Below, piece after piece: positions 1-14,500 of a DNA stretch of 64,000 bases. The notes under the pieces were generated by a model, which did no database searches, had not been told where the DNA came from, and saw only the letters and a program-made list of their open reading frames with translations. Made by a program: the position numbers and the translations under genes. Within the stretch, counting starts at the first letter, position 1; every line of letters begins with the position of its first letter. This stretch comes from Holacanthus passer (lineage: Eukaryota > Chordata > Actinopteri > Pomacanthidae): contig JAFREQ010000034.1 in NCBI GenBank assembly GCA_025331565.1, positions 4,092,001-4,156,000 on the forward strand, in the 5' to 3' direction.

Positions 1-2509
1 CCGTTGCGGTTACAGACAAATTTATTGTACAACACAGCAACATCACTAGCATGCAAAGTCAGGTATGACACTCATAAGGCATTTTCTCCATGTAAAAGCT
101 GCCTTTGTCACTAGGTAATCCAGTTTTTAAAGTGCAAAGTTCACAGAATGAATAGATTTGACCTACAGCACTACGTTGTAAACAGATCTATTAACCAGAC
201 ATGTAATGGCAAAAGTAAGATTGGATTACAGTCAGTTAATATTACATTACGCTATGACGACAAGCACACTGGTAGATTTACAGGTCTTCACTGCGAAGTT
301 GCAAGAATGCTGAAAAGACAATTTTACACGGTGTCACTGGAAGGTTTAGACAGCTGCACGTTGCTCTTAGATAGCTTGCTCTTCACAAACGTGGTGGAAA
401 GAGTCACTGGACGAAAACTGTAAACTGTGTTTGAAGAGTTTGGTCAGGGGGAATGACGACAGAGACGTGCGTCTGCATGAATGTTCATAGAGACGCGTGA
501 ACAAATACACTCACTCACACACACACCTGCACTGACAAAGATGGTAGACAATCTGATACACTGGCATGTGTGGGCGTAAATATACATACAGAGGACATTA
601 TATTGTAAAAAATGACAAAACAACCAACTGGACTGTAAGACATGACAATCAGGGACAAACCAGACTTTTACATTAAACAAGATGGCTGCAACACGTTTGA
701 CGCCCGATGCAGTTAATTCACAGAAGCAGGAGCGGGAGGGGGCGGCCTCTTACAACATCACAAAACTGACCCGGCACAGCATCACGACAACAACAGAAGG
801 TACAATTTAAAACACACTAAAGGATGTGCTACCAACGGTTGGGCCGAGTCAGCCAGGCCAGTGCCAAATTATTGCCATTATACTTTATTTTCATACCTGT
901 GTGTGTGTATATGTGCACACATGCACACAAAAAAATGGCTTTTAGGCTTATTTGAGTCTTGCTGAATGAGACGGACGCACTGCTCGGAGGCTGCAGCAGC
1001 AGCGGCAGTGTGGCGTAAAAACAGAGTGCAGACTCGTTCCAGAAAGACTGAGACAGACTGAGGATTGTAATGATAATACAGGTCACGAGTGTGGTGCTAA
1101 AATCTGTCTCAAAATCTGTGGCTAGAAATGAAGCGCAACCTTTTTTCTTCTAAGATTCTATCAGATGGGCTCTTTAATACTTTATCAGATAACATTCAGA
1201 CTCCACTAGTGTGAACTACTGGTAGTTCAGACCCTTGTCGATACGCCATTTTGATTTCATGTGATGCTCGTTAATTATCTGACAGCAAGATTTTAACACG
1301 AGTATCTGAATACTAGCTAAGTCGCTTCCTCCTTTATCTACGGACACAATCAGTGCAGTGGCAGTCTAAAATTATTATTAATATACAGGATATATACACA
1401 CACAAAAACATCCCTACTCTGTACATCAGCTTTAAGATTTATATATTTCTCTGTATGTACACATTTGTATGGAAAGGAGAAAAATAAAAGATTCTTAATT
1501 ATTTAGTGTTTGATCTGGTAAACAAAATGGTAAACACTTCAGACGTTTCATCTGGACATGACTGTGGCGCTGTGTGTGTGTTTTTGTGTATGTTTTAGCT
1601 TGAGTCACCTGTAAGGCACACTCACCTTGGGAGGACTGCAAACAGATCCACAGTTGTCTTTCATTAAAAGTACGGATAAAAATAAAATATTAATTAGGAA
1701 AATAATTAACTAGGTGCACGAAATAAATGCCCGTCGTTAAATAAAAAGCACTTTTGGCTAACACTAAAAAGGCAAAACGAAAAATGGTACAGAATTAAAC
1801 ACTGCAGATATGATGATGAGAACTGAGTAACATGGGAGGTGGAGAAGGAATAGTTTTGTGTAGTGCGCATCGATCCATATTTCATCCAAACATACACAAA
1901 AATACACTGACGAGTAGATTAAAATGCATCTAACAAACATACGCTCTTCGTGGCTGTAAAATTAACAAACAATATAACAAATAAGACATAAAATGAAATG
2001 AGGAATAAATAAAATTGGTCAATCTAATTTGTGATCAAGGGTAGTATGGCACCCTGTAAGGGACAAACAGGTCAAATGAATTGCAGTGCTATTAAAAGTG
2101 TCCAGTTACAGGGCATGCAATGAGTCAATTCATTCTAAAGCCAATGGAATAACTTTCAGTCTGTCACTTAATTTGTCCTCACAGTTCTTGGCAATTTCTA
2201 ATTTGAAAATCCAACCAGTGGAGTTTCTACAGACATCTAAAGTAAACTGAGGGGAGTAAATGAAATTAAAGTTTGTTTTACTGCTGCATGTTTTGACGTT
2301 TTGGCTGCGTTCAGGGGAAAAAGAATTGTTAGTTAAGTTAATCAGGAAGTGGCTTGTTCTGTAGTTGGCTTCAAGCAACTGTAGTTTTCTCCTCATCCAC
2401 TGTGGATGTTTGATTTCATGATCGAGATGTTTTTACAGTGAGGATCAGTTGTCCCTCCCTCCCCAAAATCCCTTTCCCATCCATCCAACTTTGCTGTGGA
2501 CTTTGTGGT
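1..2509 (-). other. efr3b: efr3b 3' UTR (inferred) running to the window edge
   Basis: This stretch follows the efr3b stop codon (complement of CTA at 2510-2512). It contains only short frames without recognisable protein. It is A/T-rich with CA runs near 900-930. A minus-strand AATAAA (TTTATT, 21-26) is a candidate polyadenylation signal, with another at 884-889. EFR3 transcripts in other vertebrates are known for long 3' UTRs, so one UTR across the whole stretch is plausible. The real cleavage site cannot be fixed from sequence alone. Confidence 0.55.
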
Positions 2510-5500
2510 CTAGTACACACAAAGGTCAGGAAATTTCATCTCGTAGATGGGGACAGATCGACTCTGGCTTTGGCCGTAACCTGATGAAATGGTTCCAGAT
2601 GGGCTGGGAGGGGGTCTGAATGAGAAGAGCAAACAGTCATTATCATCATTCACAAGAAGTCACCATCACCCTATATCAAACATTATTTATCAAACAATAA
2701 ATCACTATAAATATCCCAGAAGCATCATCTCTTACCTGATTGTAATCTCAAAGATCTGATTGAGTTTGCTCTGCAGTAGTGTGGCCTAGAAGGGACAAAA
2801 ATATCACATGAGAGAAAGTTGAAACCAGAAAAATACAAGTTTGAAAAACAGTATTGATAAAAGAAAACTGTTTGTTGTACCCTGGCACCGCAGTGGGCAG
2901 CTATCTCCTCGAAGGGGGCCTTCTGAAACTTCTCCACCACTTGTCTCCTCCGCTCCCTCTCCTGCTCCTCCATACCCACACTATCCACTGGAGGGAGTCA
3001 CAAACCATATTTAAATTTCAACAATGCATTATGCTGCAGTGTAGTGTGTACTAATATAGTACATAGTGGTATAATACTCAAACCACAGAAGGTGATAGGT
3101 GAGAGGACATACCAATGGCATTTTTCAGGGTTTCAAATGTGATCTCCTCTGCTGGTGTCCTCTGCAGAACAGAACAAGAAAAAAAAGAGGCATGATGCTA
3201 TAATAGAAAATATAAAATGTTGCAAAGGTAATATATCTTGAGAGGTGAAAAGCTCATTGTTGAAATGTTTTTCATGCAAGTTAAACTGTTGTAAATGCTT
3301 TTTGCCTTTACCTCCTCTTTCTCTGGACTGTTTCGGGACTCCACCTCCACCTGCAGTGAGATGGTCTCCCCAATACTCTTTCTCTTGGACAGACGGTCCT
3401 CATCTGGAAAGAAAGGGCAGATTCTTTCTTTTCCTTCATTTTAAATAGAAAATTCTTAACAAAATAATACTAAAACATGTCAAATTGCAAATTTTGATGC
3501 ATTTATTCGATATATAAAAACTGAGTAAACCCAAATAGAAAAAAACTGAGACAGTTTGTAAAAGTGAACCCAAAAGGTTGCCAAAGTTTGAGAAGGATTG
3601 CCCCTCAACTCAATGATCTTGGCTCGAGCCCCAGAGCTGTCCTGATGGAGTGTCCCTCGACCAAACACTAAATCCCCACCAGCTCCTGGGGAGTAGTTCA
3701 GCTCTGGATTTCTATACAGGAATCAAGCTCCCCAAAGTTGTAACACACTGGCAGGTCAATAAACATCATCATTGTGTGTCATTATATATTTAGACAGAGA
3801 AGCACATTAGTCATGGTAAGAATTCCTCCACTTTGCCACAGTTGACTTTTAAACTCAACAAGAGATGTATTGTGTGAGCTCCTTACCAGTATACTGGGGG
3901 ACATAAGGCGTAGCCAGTCTCTCTGTGTTATAACCACTTCCTCCAAGGACCTCAGTGATCTTCGACTGGAGGAACAAAACATCCCCTTCTACCTTCTCCA
4001 GTGAAGAAGGCAGCCTAAGAAGAAAGAGATTATTTTTTATATATAGTAATAGGAAAGTTGACAGCCATTATTGCTTGTTTAAATATCAAATTGAATGTTT
4101 GTTTAAAGTAATGTTGGAAGAATTGAATGTGGCTGGTACATACTTAGGATTATCAATGAAGACATCCTCAGGCAAAAGGTAGGGGCTCTCTTTCTGTCTC
4201 ACCTCAATCACCTGAAGGGCAGAGGACAAATGGCAGTTTGTTAAAACAGGTTCTTGGTATTGAATCACAAACACATAAACACACAAAGAGGCTCGGACCC
4301 AGACCTCGTGTATGTGCTGGCAGAAGGCTGGGACGGTGGTGAGCTGGCAGATGAGGTTGAGGTAGGCGGCGGCGAGGGCGTGAACAGCACAGCGGTTAAA
4401 GACAGGCAGAGCCTCGTCAGTGGACAGAGCCAGGTCCTGCACGGGAAACACAGACCGTCAGTAATGTTCCCTGGACCTTAAAGCACCCTGTCTGAACAAA
4501 TAACTTCTAAAATATCTTTGCACTCAGATAGGTTTTATGACTCTTGGACTGTGCCTACATCTTAATCTTGTCTTGTTATATTGCTATTTCTATGTTTAAT
4601 TTATAGCTTGTTTCACCATTCATCTTTAAAAAGGTCTTTCTGGTTTTATCTCCTTTACTGAGTTGGCAGATAACCGTGTCTGGGAGTAATGACAAATGCC
4701 ACAATTGATTCCAAACAAAATACATAAACAAGTAAATATAACACATTATGTGCATCAGTACCTGCAAGGCAAGAGCCAGGCGAATGAGGTCCACCACCAC
4801 CTCTTCATTAGCCAGCTCCACGCTGAGTAGACCCAGCAGAGCAAAGAGGGTCTCGTAGTGCTGCCGCCCGCTGCTCTGCTCCTTACAGCCCAGGTAGATG
4901 TGTCGGTACAGCTGCTGGCCGTGCTGTGAGGAGGACGCACAAGGAGGAGGATGAGTCAGACGAAAGACAGACAGAGAGGGTGCTCGAGAGCTTAACCACT
5001 CTGGATTTTTGAGTGGAAATATTTATATGTTCAAAACCTTTTTCATGAATAAGTTGTCCTGTCTGGAACACTTGTCAACTTTGAGCTTGAGCACAGAAAT
5101 GTCTGAGATGATGCTGCACAGAAAGGAGACACAATGATTAACACAGTCACTGACTAACTGTCGCTGAAGTACAGCTAAACTCCAACACATTACTACGTAG
5201 GCCCCTTAACAAATACGCAAACCTGCAGACACAGACCCACACACCTTATGTTGGAGAACTTGGGCGTGTTGTCATGCCTGTCGATGAGACTGAGAAGGAT
5301 TCGGAGCACCAGGAGCCGGACCTCTGGATCCTCTGTTAAAGAGAAGGACAGCAGTGGCTCCAGGAAAGAGCTGGGAAGCGCTGTCAGCATGTTGGTGGTC
5401 TGGAAGCCTGCAGTCACCTGAAAGATTGATGAACAAGCAATTAAATGTTTACAATGTCCCAAAACATGAAGAAAATTCATGTTCAATTCAAGCACAGTGA

Positions 5501-8500
5501 GGTTGTAGCTGTTGGTCTTTATAGCTTGCAATCTACAAATCATTTCAAAAGACGTAATCAGAGGGCTCAGCAGGTACATACATCTAACTGACATCGAAGT
5601 CATTATTATATCTGAGGAACGCTGCATTTCTGAAGTCTGTGGATAAAGTCTATAAAGCCACTGACTGAGCAGCAATGAGATGTTAATCTGTCGCAGCCGC
5701 TCTGATGTTTCATGTTGTTGACATGAATTAAGATCAAATGCACATGTTGAGGGACAGGGATACTCTTCTGGTTTGGATTGGATTGATTGACCTCCTGCTA
5801 GTCCAGCTCACAACCTGGATGGATGGATTGGTGCTTTCATAAGCGCATATTTAGGGTTGGTAAAAACGACATCACCAGAGAAGCAGCCTTGCAAACGTTC
5901 CTTAGATCATCGAAAAACAAATGTGAAACCGTGCAGACAAACTAAATGATGAAAGAATATCAAGAGGATGAGAGAATTCTTAGGCCATAAGACTCCTGCC
6001 AAAACACACATGGATGGTGGAAAATGATTTTCTCAAGAGCTGTATGGTGAGATAAAGTTTGACAGACAACAGCTGCTGAGAAGTGAAGTGCCACCCTGAC
6101 TAACTGGACTTAATTGACTTCTTGTCTACAGTTACATCACTGTGATAAACACAGCTCTGGCATTATTATATTAACTCCTTTCTGAACATGATGTAATGCA
6201 CTAGTTCAAAAGGACAGACTCTCACAAATCTATTCTCTCATTTTCACAACTGGTGATCGTTACCATCTGTGTTTGCGCCTCCTGCTTCAAACCCATATTT
6301 GCGAACATTCTAAGTTAATAATAATGCAAGGTTGAAAACATACCTGAACCAAGGACTTAAGTAACATAACTTGAATCATCCTGGTACCCTCAGGCCTGGA
6401 GATGAAAGCAAATGAAGATGCCCTTTAATTCACCAACCTTCCAGTCTTAACAGATTTGTTTACAAAGTACTGATGACTGATGGATGCAATAAGGTAAGAC
6501 AGAGAATTACATAAACACATACAGCATTCAGGTATGACCAACCAGTGTCCATGTATTTGTCCTGTTCTGTACAAATGTGTTTGTGGGATTTGTGAGTAAC
6601 TTACCCAGAGCCTGTGGAGGGCAGAGCTGGGTGAATACCAGGGACAGGGATCTTGCCCATGATGAAGAGCATGACCTCTGACCTCTGGTATGTTGGTAGA
6701 GTGTTGGCAAATGAACCTGAAAGAGATGGAAAGAAAGGACACAGAGATGAGCATTAGATGGATGAGAGGAGGAAGTGAAGTAAAAAAGAAATCAAATCTA
6801 CTCTGTAGAAAACTCACACATACACGCACAGGCATAAAAAACAAGCACAAGTGAGATAAACGTGAGCACCACAGACAAACTGATCCAGTCCAGGAACCCG
6901 TCTTGCAAAGCCTCCCACACATACACACTCTCTCTCTCTCACAGACAAACACACAGTCTCACCAATGGTCCTGATGACAGCTTCCTGCAGCTGCCTCTCC
7001 TCGTGGGCTTTGATAATCTTGGTGCCTATGTTGGTGCTGCCGTCATAGGAGCCGGTCAACTCGTAGTCCACACTCAGACGGAGCTGCCGCAGCAGGGTGT
7101 TAAACACCTCCAACACTGTGGGACCTGCATACACAAACATAGCACCTGTCATACAAGAAATGCAACTCAAAGTGCTTTACATAAAAAAAGAAATAGAATA
7201 AACATAAACACAGGGATGAAGATTGAATGTAAAATATAATGTGCCGGCATGCCAGCCAATGCCTTAGTGTGTATACTGTTTGTACAATATGTGTGTGTAG
7301 TGCGTCAGTCCTCACCAACAGAGCCGCTGGCTGCGATGGCAGCTGCCTCCAGCAAAACCTCCACTATCCCTGCTCGCACTGTGGCTGAATTCTTGCTGTT
7401 TGCATCCAGGTGGCCGAGAAGCTGCTGGATTACCAAGTGAGAGTGCTGGGACTAAGAAGGAAGGAGAGAAGGAATGAATGAATGAAACCAGAATGGAAAA
7501 ACAAGAAAACCGTAGGAAGGAAGAGAGAGAAATAGAAGTGGTAGTAAACTGGTAAATCACAGTGAGTCATTCAACGAGGTAGGAAAACTAAAAGCTCCGG
7601 AGATGAAACACATCACTGACTTGCAGTTTTCATTCAGGTCCAAATTAAAGAAGGAGACGAAGGCTTGACATGCAAAATCTTTAAACATCTCTAATTTGCT
7701 AAGCTATTTTTAGCTGTAAATCAGTGACAATTCCATGTGTACACACTGGAGCATGTTTCTACTTTGTGCTTCTAAATCATGTAATAACCACCTAAAAGAG
7801 CAAAGACATAACATTGCACTGTGTAAATCACACAAACCTGGACCTGGATTTGAGGTCAATGGAGTGAAAGAGAGAAAAAAAGGGGGTGGGGAAGAGGTCT
7901 TTGTGGGTATATAGGTACTGTATCACTCACCTGGATGGAGTACATGATGATTTTGAAGCAGCGCACCGCAAAGGTCTTTCCCTCCCATAGAGAGTGGTTA
8001 TCTAAGTGCCTGAGGAAGCACAGACAGCAGGAGAGGGAGGGACATAATTATATACTGCCGGTAGTGATGGAGACAAGCAAAGACAGACAGATAGAGAGCA
8101 AACTGATGGTTCCCCAAAGAGACTCCATATGTATTTTTTTACATTTAAGAATGATGTAACCTTCACAAAAACACATAGGAGCACAGTATGAATGCACAGT
8201 CAAACATGTATTGAGATGTACTGCAATATTTACAGTACACAATCAATAATTAAAGAATTTAGAGACACGTCAGCATTTAACTCGTTGTTGAATGTATTCA
8301 AGATGTTGATATATGATGCAAAAAGTGCAATTAGGTGACAAAAACAAACCCAATCAATAATAACGATCAGGATCACAACATCCATTAAACACAAGATCAT
8401 TACTATTGAACAGTTGGTCGAACTGCGGAGTCCTTATACACATACAGACAGAGAGGTGGGGACAGACTGATATAAAGTATGAAACAGAAGACAGGGATGG

Positions 8501-11500
8501 ATGGCCGAGAGCTGCTGTCACACAGCACATGACAAGTGAGACAAATTGAAGGGAAAATCGAGACAAAAGTGAGAGAAAAATGGATTAAGAGATCAAAAGA
8601 AATAAAAATGTAATATATAACTGCACAAGAAAATGGTAACCAGAGTTGCACACAGATGGATTCTGGAGTTAAAATTAAAAAAAAAAAATAAAGGCACTAT
8701 ACGCTGACAAGTCTGAAAGTCCTCTGTGCATTCTTGAAATGTTCTTGGGGAAAAAAAGCGACTTTGTATTTCTGCTGGCTTTTCATGCTATTATCTGCGT
8801 CAGCTTTAAAATCTGGCTGCCAGAAAAATTGTACAATTATAAAAATGTGTTGCAATCCTGCAAGTACATGATACATGCATAAATATTGGCTGATATATTT
8901 TATCTACAGTATCCCTCAGCAGAGCTCTGAACTCATTTAGCTTTAACTTTTCATAAAAAAATTAACCTTATGGTCAGACTGCTCCTCACATCCTACCAAC
9001 AAATTCAGAGAAATAGAGAGCAGGAAGGATTACAAATACTGGCTGAGATGCAGGGAATGAAGCCAAGAGAGGCAAAGAAAGGATGGATACACAACAAACA
9101 CAAAATTAAAAGTCAACTCAATCCAGAAATGAACAGGCGTTAATGCCGCATGAAGTGAAAGGAAATGGCTGAGACAACACCAACAGTAGAGCTGAACTGA
9201 TTCAAAAATGAGTGAGATGGAGAACGCAGGAATCTGGATAGACAGAAGAACAAATAAAATGACAGAAGCCACAAAGGACCAGGCTCAGACACATCCAAAC
9301 TTGAAAAAAAAAAAAACATCATAAAAGATGACCTTAGAAGCAGGACAAAGCTGCGATAAAGCAGGGAAACTGCAATGTCATGTCAGAAAAGCACTACAAC
9401 TGTAATAAAATTACAGCCTTGCAAGGCAGACCTCAACATAAATGCAGTAATATACAATTTAAATGTCCCACATGCAAATCATGCACTCATATCTAGTCAG
9501 AAACAACTATGTAACCTTGTATTGACCTTGTCGCGCCCCCTCGGGGCCAATCAGCACACAGATAAAAATGCTGCAAAATAGCGCTGAGATGCATCCTTCC
9601 TTCAGGTTTGGTCAATACGTCAACAGCGAATCACAAAAACAGGACAGATCTTGTGTGCAGGAGAGTTTGCAGGGTGACTTCACTCACATCAGCACGGGTG
9701 TGACGGCATTCTTGATGTTGCCATAGGCGGCTCGTCCCAGGAGCTCCCTGAAGCAGCGCTCCGTCAGCTCCACCGGGCTTTCCTTCTCCTTCTCCGACGC
9801 CTGCAGCGGAGAGGGGGAGCGGCTGGCAGAGAGCGAGGCAGGTGAGAAAGCAGAAAGAGAAAGAGAGGAAAGAGCAGGGGAGGAGGCGAGGAGATTGAGG
9901 GAGGGAGGGGAGGACGAGTCAGGAGGGGGAGAGAGCGAGAGAGAGAACAGTGGCAAGAGTTTGAAATCAATTTGATTCAATAACACCAACATTCCTACAA
10001 AGGCTTTTTTTTTTTTTTAACACAAAAACACTCTCTAGACTGCTGTGTCACTGCAGCCTTCACTCCTGAGGTGACTTTTCCCTCTGCAGTTTGTCTGCAG
10101 TGAAAATAAAGTGACTGTGTTGGCCGTCATGCGTGTACACACACATGTTATCACCATGGGGGTCATGTCTGTGTCTAAGTTCGTATATGTGTGCATGTGT
10201 GTGTGGGCACTCACACCAGCTCCAGCCTTTCTTTGTTCTCATGCATAGTTAAAACCTCCACCATAACTCTATCTTTGTCATGACTAGCCTCGGGTGGTCC
10301 ACCAATGATGACATTATTTATTAACAGCCTAACTCTTTCATCTCGCCTGCTGCTGCTGCTGTGGAGGAAATATGACTTCCTGCCTCTCAGTGGCTCCTCT
10401 TAACTTCACTCAAATCCAAAAATGAAAACAGCAAAGTCAAGAAGAAAATACAGGATTAATGCACCAGTTTAACTTTGAGGGCACACATTTAAATGAAGCC
10501 ATTTTCTTTTAGTGCTGTAAATGCTGCAAACTTGAATTCTAAGCTTCTGTTGTTGAAAGGTTTAGCATTTGTCCAGCCGCTCTCATTGACCCACGTCCAA
10601 TTGAAAAGTGCATCGAAAAAAACACCCACAGGAGACTTAATTTGAGGTCAGCCTAATAGCCTCTCACTGCACAATTCTGCCTAATGATTTGGAAACTCGC
10701 AAGGAAACGTTTGGCATGAGGATCATCATCTCAAAGCTTACTTGGCTACTGCAATCTGACCTCATATCTGCTTTCATCAAACACTTCGCAGAGGCTGTTC
10801 TGGAGTGTGTAAAAGGCATGTTCAAGGTGAAGATCATTTCTGTTAATATTTTCTGCTCAGGCAATACCTGGAGGAAAATTGCTTGGCAAACACAAAGCGT
10901 TTGCAGGCACCTTCGCACAGCATTAAAACCAATCAATCATGCATGAGAGAGAGAATGATTTGGGTATCTCCAGAAATACACATGCAGAAATTAGTCTCAA
11001 CTATCAGAAGACTTTGCTGTGCCCAAAGTTGATCTTTAAATGAACTTGTACATGTGCACGGGGATTAATGTAGAGAGAAATGTACCATCTGTGACTTTAA
11101 TTAGACTCTGTACTGACTGCTGTGGATTTTACGGCTGGTAATGACTGGCTAAACTCAGTGTGGGGAGGAATGGAGGAGGCACAGCGGGGGCAGGCCTCAT
11201 AACACACACAGAGCGAAGGGAAGCCGAGAGGGAGATGTGTCTCTCTGTTGGAGTGTGTCTGTCTGTCTCTTTCTCGTCCATCTGTCTCTCTCTTTCAACA
11301 ACATCCCCATTTCCATCACTCTACCTTCCAATTTCTTCTCTCTGCCCTCCCCCTTTGCTCCCCTAACCTTCAGATGTCGGCATTGACGTCAAAGTGCATT
11401 TCAGTGAGCAGAATACTGCCAAGAGAGGGAGGCTCAGACTCCACTTCTCCCTCTCGCTCTCTCTGAACCTCTAGCTCTCAATGCTTACTCCATTCTCCTC

Positions 11501-14500
11501 CCATTGCACTAATTCTGTTCATGCTCTGCCCCCTTTCTCCTTCAGAGCTGTCACTGGGTTCACTCAGTGATGACAATGATGATGAATGACATGGGTGATG
11601 GCTGACTAAGATTGCCAGGACAAATATGGCCGAACGAAAGACAAACAGCACCAGTCCGCCACAATGCGACAGCTCTGGACTGTGTGACCAGGGCACAGCA
11701 GGTCGACACTGATGCATTTTGGGTCATCAACTTTCTAACCCACATGTTGGCACAGCCTAGCCTGTTGTGTGAGGATGACACAGTGACAGCTGTGCCATAT
11801 TTACGTGCTCTAAAATGCAGTGAGGAGGTAACTAAAAATGCTAATACAGTCTAATCTAATATTTAAAATAGGCAGTTTTAGTAGGTAATATCTTCCATCC
11901 ATTTCCACATTAAATATGATCATCTCATAAGCCACATGAAGGAAATCCTGAGTGAGGGAAAAAATACTGCAGGCAAGTGATGAAGCGATCTCCAAAAAAT
12001 GGGATATGCATAAATTATCTGGATATTATAATGGAGATTTAAAGAAGAAAGGAAATTTCCAGTAAATATTTGTAAGCAATCAGTTGACATTTTCTATTTG
12101 AACACTAACCTCTCTGTCCGCTCTCCGCTCTGCAGGTTGAAAAGCAGCGAGGGGACGATCTTGTCCATGTGTTGAGGGTCCCATATGTTGGCCTGGAGCT
12201 CATCATTCACAGTCTTCCTCACCACGCCCTGCAGGCCCTTGATACCTGCCATGCGGATCCTGCAGGAAACAGTCACAGACACAGACAGACTTGGACTGGT
12301 AAGTGCATCTATAAATGGATGATTATATTTAGGAAATGATATTTTTGTCTAGTCTTCAGTCTGTGTCCCTCTGTGTTTGGCTGCTACCCTTTAATTCTGC
12401 AAAGCTATATTTAACTGTTCAAAGCTGTCACTTTTGTGTATTTACAGATGAAAAAGATGACAACATCACTTTTAAAGGATTTGTTTAAGGAGGTGATAAA
12501 AATGTCCAGAGGCAGCAGTAGTCTAAAAAAATGACTCCCTAAAGTAGTCTAAAAACAGCAGTTGCTGAATAATTCTGCTTCTGGTGCAATCAAGCATCTG
12601 TCCACTCACTTGGTGCGGATGTCAGGGTCCTCAAAGCTAGAGTGGCACATCTCGCTGAAACGTGACACAAAGAAGTCATAGCTGCGGTGGTACGACGGTG
12701 TATCCTCTTCTATGTTGGCAAACTTCACGAACTGAGAAAGGAGGAAGAAAAATGCATTTTCACGTCAAACCGAATCTCTACCACCTTCGAGGTTTGCAGT
12801 AATAAGTCTGCTCCTCAAAAGCCCCAGTTTATTAAGAGTGTATTTCAATTTGATTAAACACTCTTTAATGAAATAACTGCAAATACCCGTGGTGAATATC
12901 TCCTAAATTAAAGTCAAACCGCAGCACCATAACATCTCATTAAGAGTGAACAGCACAGGGCAGAGGGGGGCTCTCCCACTGGGCCAGAAAATGTCACCAT
13001 TTTAACATGCTGACATTAAGCTTCACAACACTCTCCAATTAATAAATTATGGACTGAATTTCTTTAGAATCAAAACAGAAAGGACACTACCTGAAGCAAG
13101 AATTATATAATGAACATTCAGTAGAGCTGGTAATTAAAGCACAGAAGTTCCCCTTTCAAAAATGCAGGCTGGATTAGTGCAGCAACCCAGAATGGAAGGA
13201 TAAAAAGAGGAGTTCATGTAGAAAATGAACATCTAAAAGAAGCCCCTTGTGAATCTATTTCCTGGTACAAAATGAGTGTTTGTAGTGGTTTTGAAATTAA
13301 ATGAAGTACCCTTGAGCAAATTAAATGAAGTGAACCCATACAATAACAGCTCTTGTGAAGCTGCTCAACTGGTGCAGTAAATTGCAGCAGCAGTTGATAC
13401 CTTGAAGCTGCTGCTACAGGGTATCAATGCATCAACTCTGTCTCTGCGGAAACAAACTCTCTATCTGATGGAAAGCTTCAATAATGGGCTCCAAAACCAC
13501 AAGCGATGGAGAGCTGAGATTACAAAGTCTTTTGCTGCAACCAAAGTCCTGTCTGTCGCAGAGCCATCTATATGAGTAATGGCAAGTTGACCGAAACACT
13601 AACACAAGCACTGATGTGCTGAAGAGCTAGCTTGTGTGCGAAAGGGCTCTGCAGTACAAGGTTTTAGGTCAGTGAAACAGCGTGTGGAAAACCTGGCCGG
13701 GCCTTGAGTCCTGTGGTGATAAAACTCTAATCCGCTCCTTTCACCTCTCTGTGACACTGATGAGCCGCAGTTCACACAAAGGAAAGATGTTATGTCTGTC
13801 TTCACAATGTTCAAGAACAGGCACAAGATTAAAATGAGCACATACTGCAAAATTTCACTACTATTGATAAACTGCACAATTAATTATGCAGTAAGACCTT
13901 GCATTTGTCCTAAATACTCGGGAGTGTGTGTGCAAGGGAGATTGATAGTATGAAGATTATGAGCGAGAGGCCACCATGTCTCGTCAATCTGTGTAGATGA
14001 CTGCAGAGCTTTGCCAGCGTGGTCTGCAGCTAATCTGATTGCCTCTATATGTCCTCTGCTGACCCGGGCGACAGCGCTGATAGCTGCTCTCCACATCAGA
14101 GGATGCTCATCACTCACACTCGCTCTGCCCACCACTCTCCGGCTGAGCTCGGCTCTTCCTCAAATAATAACGCAGTATTCCTCTCAAGGTTAAGGTCTTT
14201 TACTTCGCGCCACAACATGAGGAAAGTAAATACTGCCTGTCAACTTCTGATTAGATAATGCCTCTAAATCCACTGAAATGGGCCAAATCTGGTGCAACAG
14301 AAAAGCTTAGAAACTAAGGCACATTAGCTGCACATTAGTGACCAACAATTCGAGGATGTGGGTATTTATCTAAATTTATACCAGTAAAAGAAGCTGTCTT
14401 AGCTTTATATTTTTTTTTATGAGTAATCGCTGATGGCTAGGCAAAGTATTTTTGCTTATTAAATTCAATTAAATTATATTTACAACACAAAATTGTCTGT

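Noticed and set aside
3480..3668. 62-codon minus-strand frame that looks EFR3-adjacent
   Set aside because: It does not match EFR3 between the GGSGYN and DEDRLSKR blocks and coincides with a SINE-like repeat.
9688..9800. Shorter efr3b exon 7 starting after CTGCAG at 9801
   Set aside because: It has a valid-looking acceptor, but the resulting phase breaks the frame. The CCAG acceptor 22 nt upstream restores the phase and adds SRSPSPLQ as in EFR3B.
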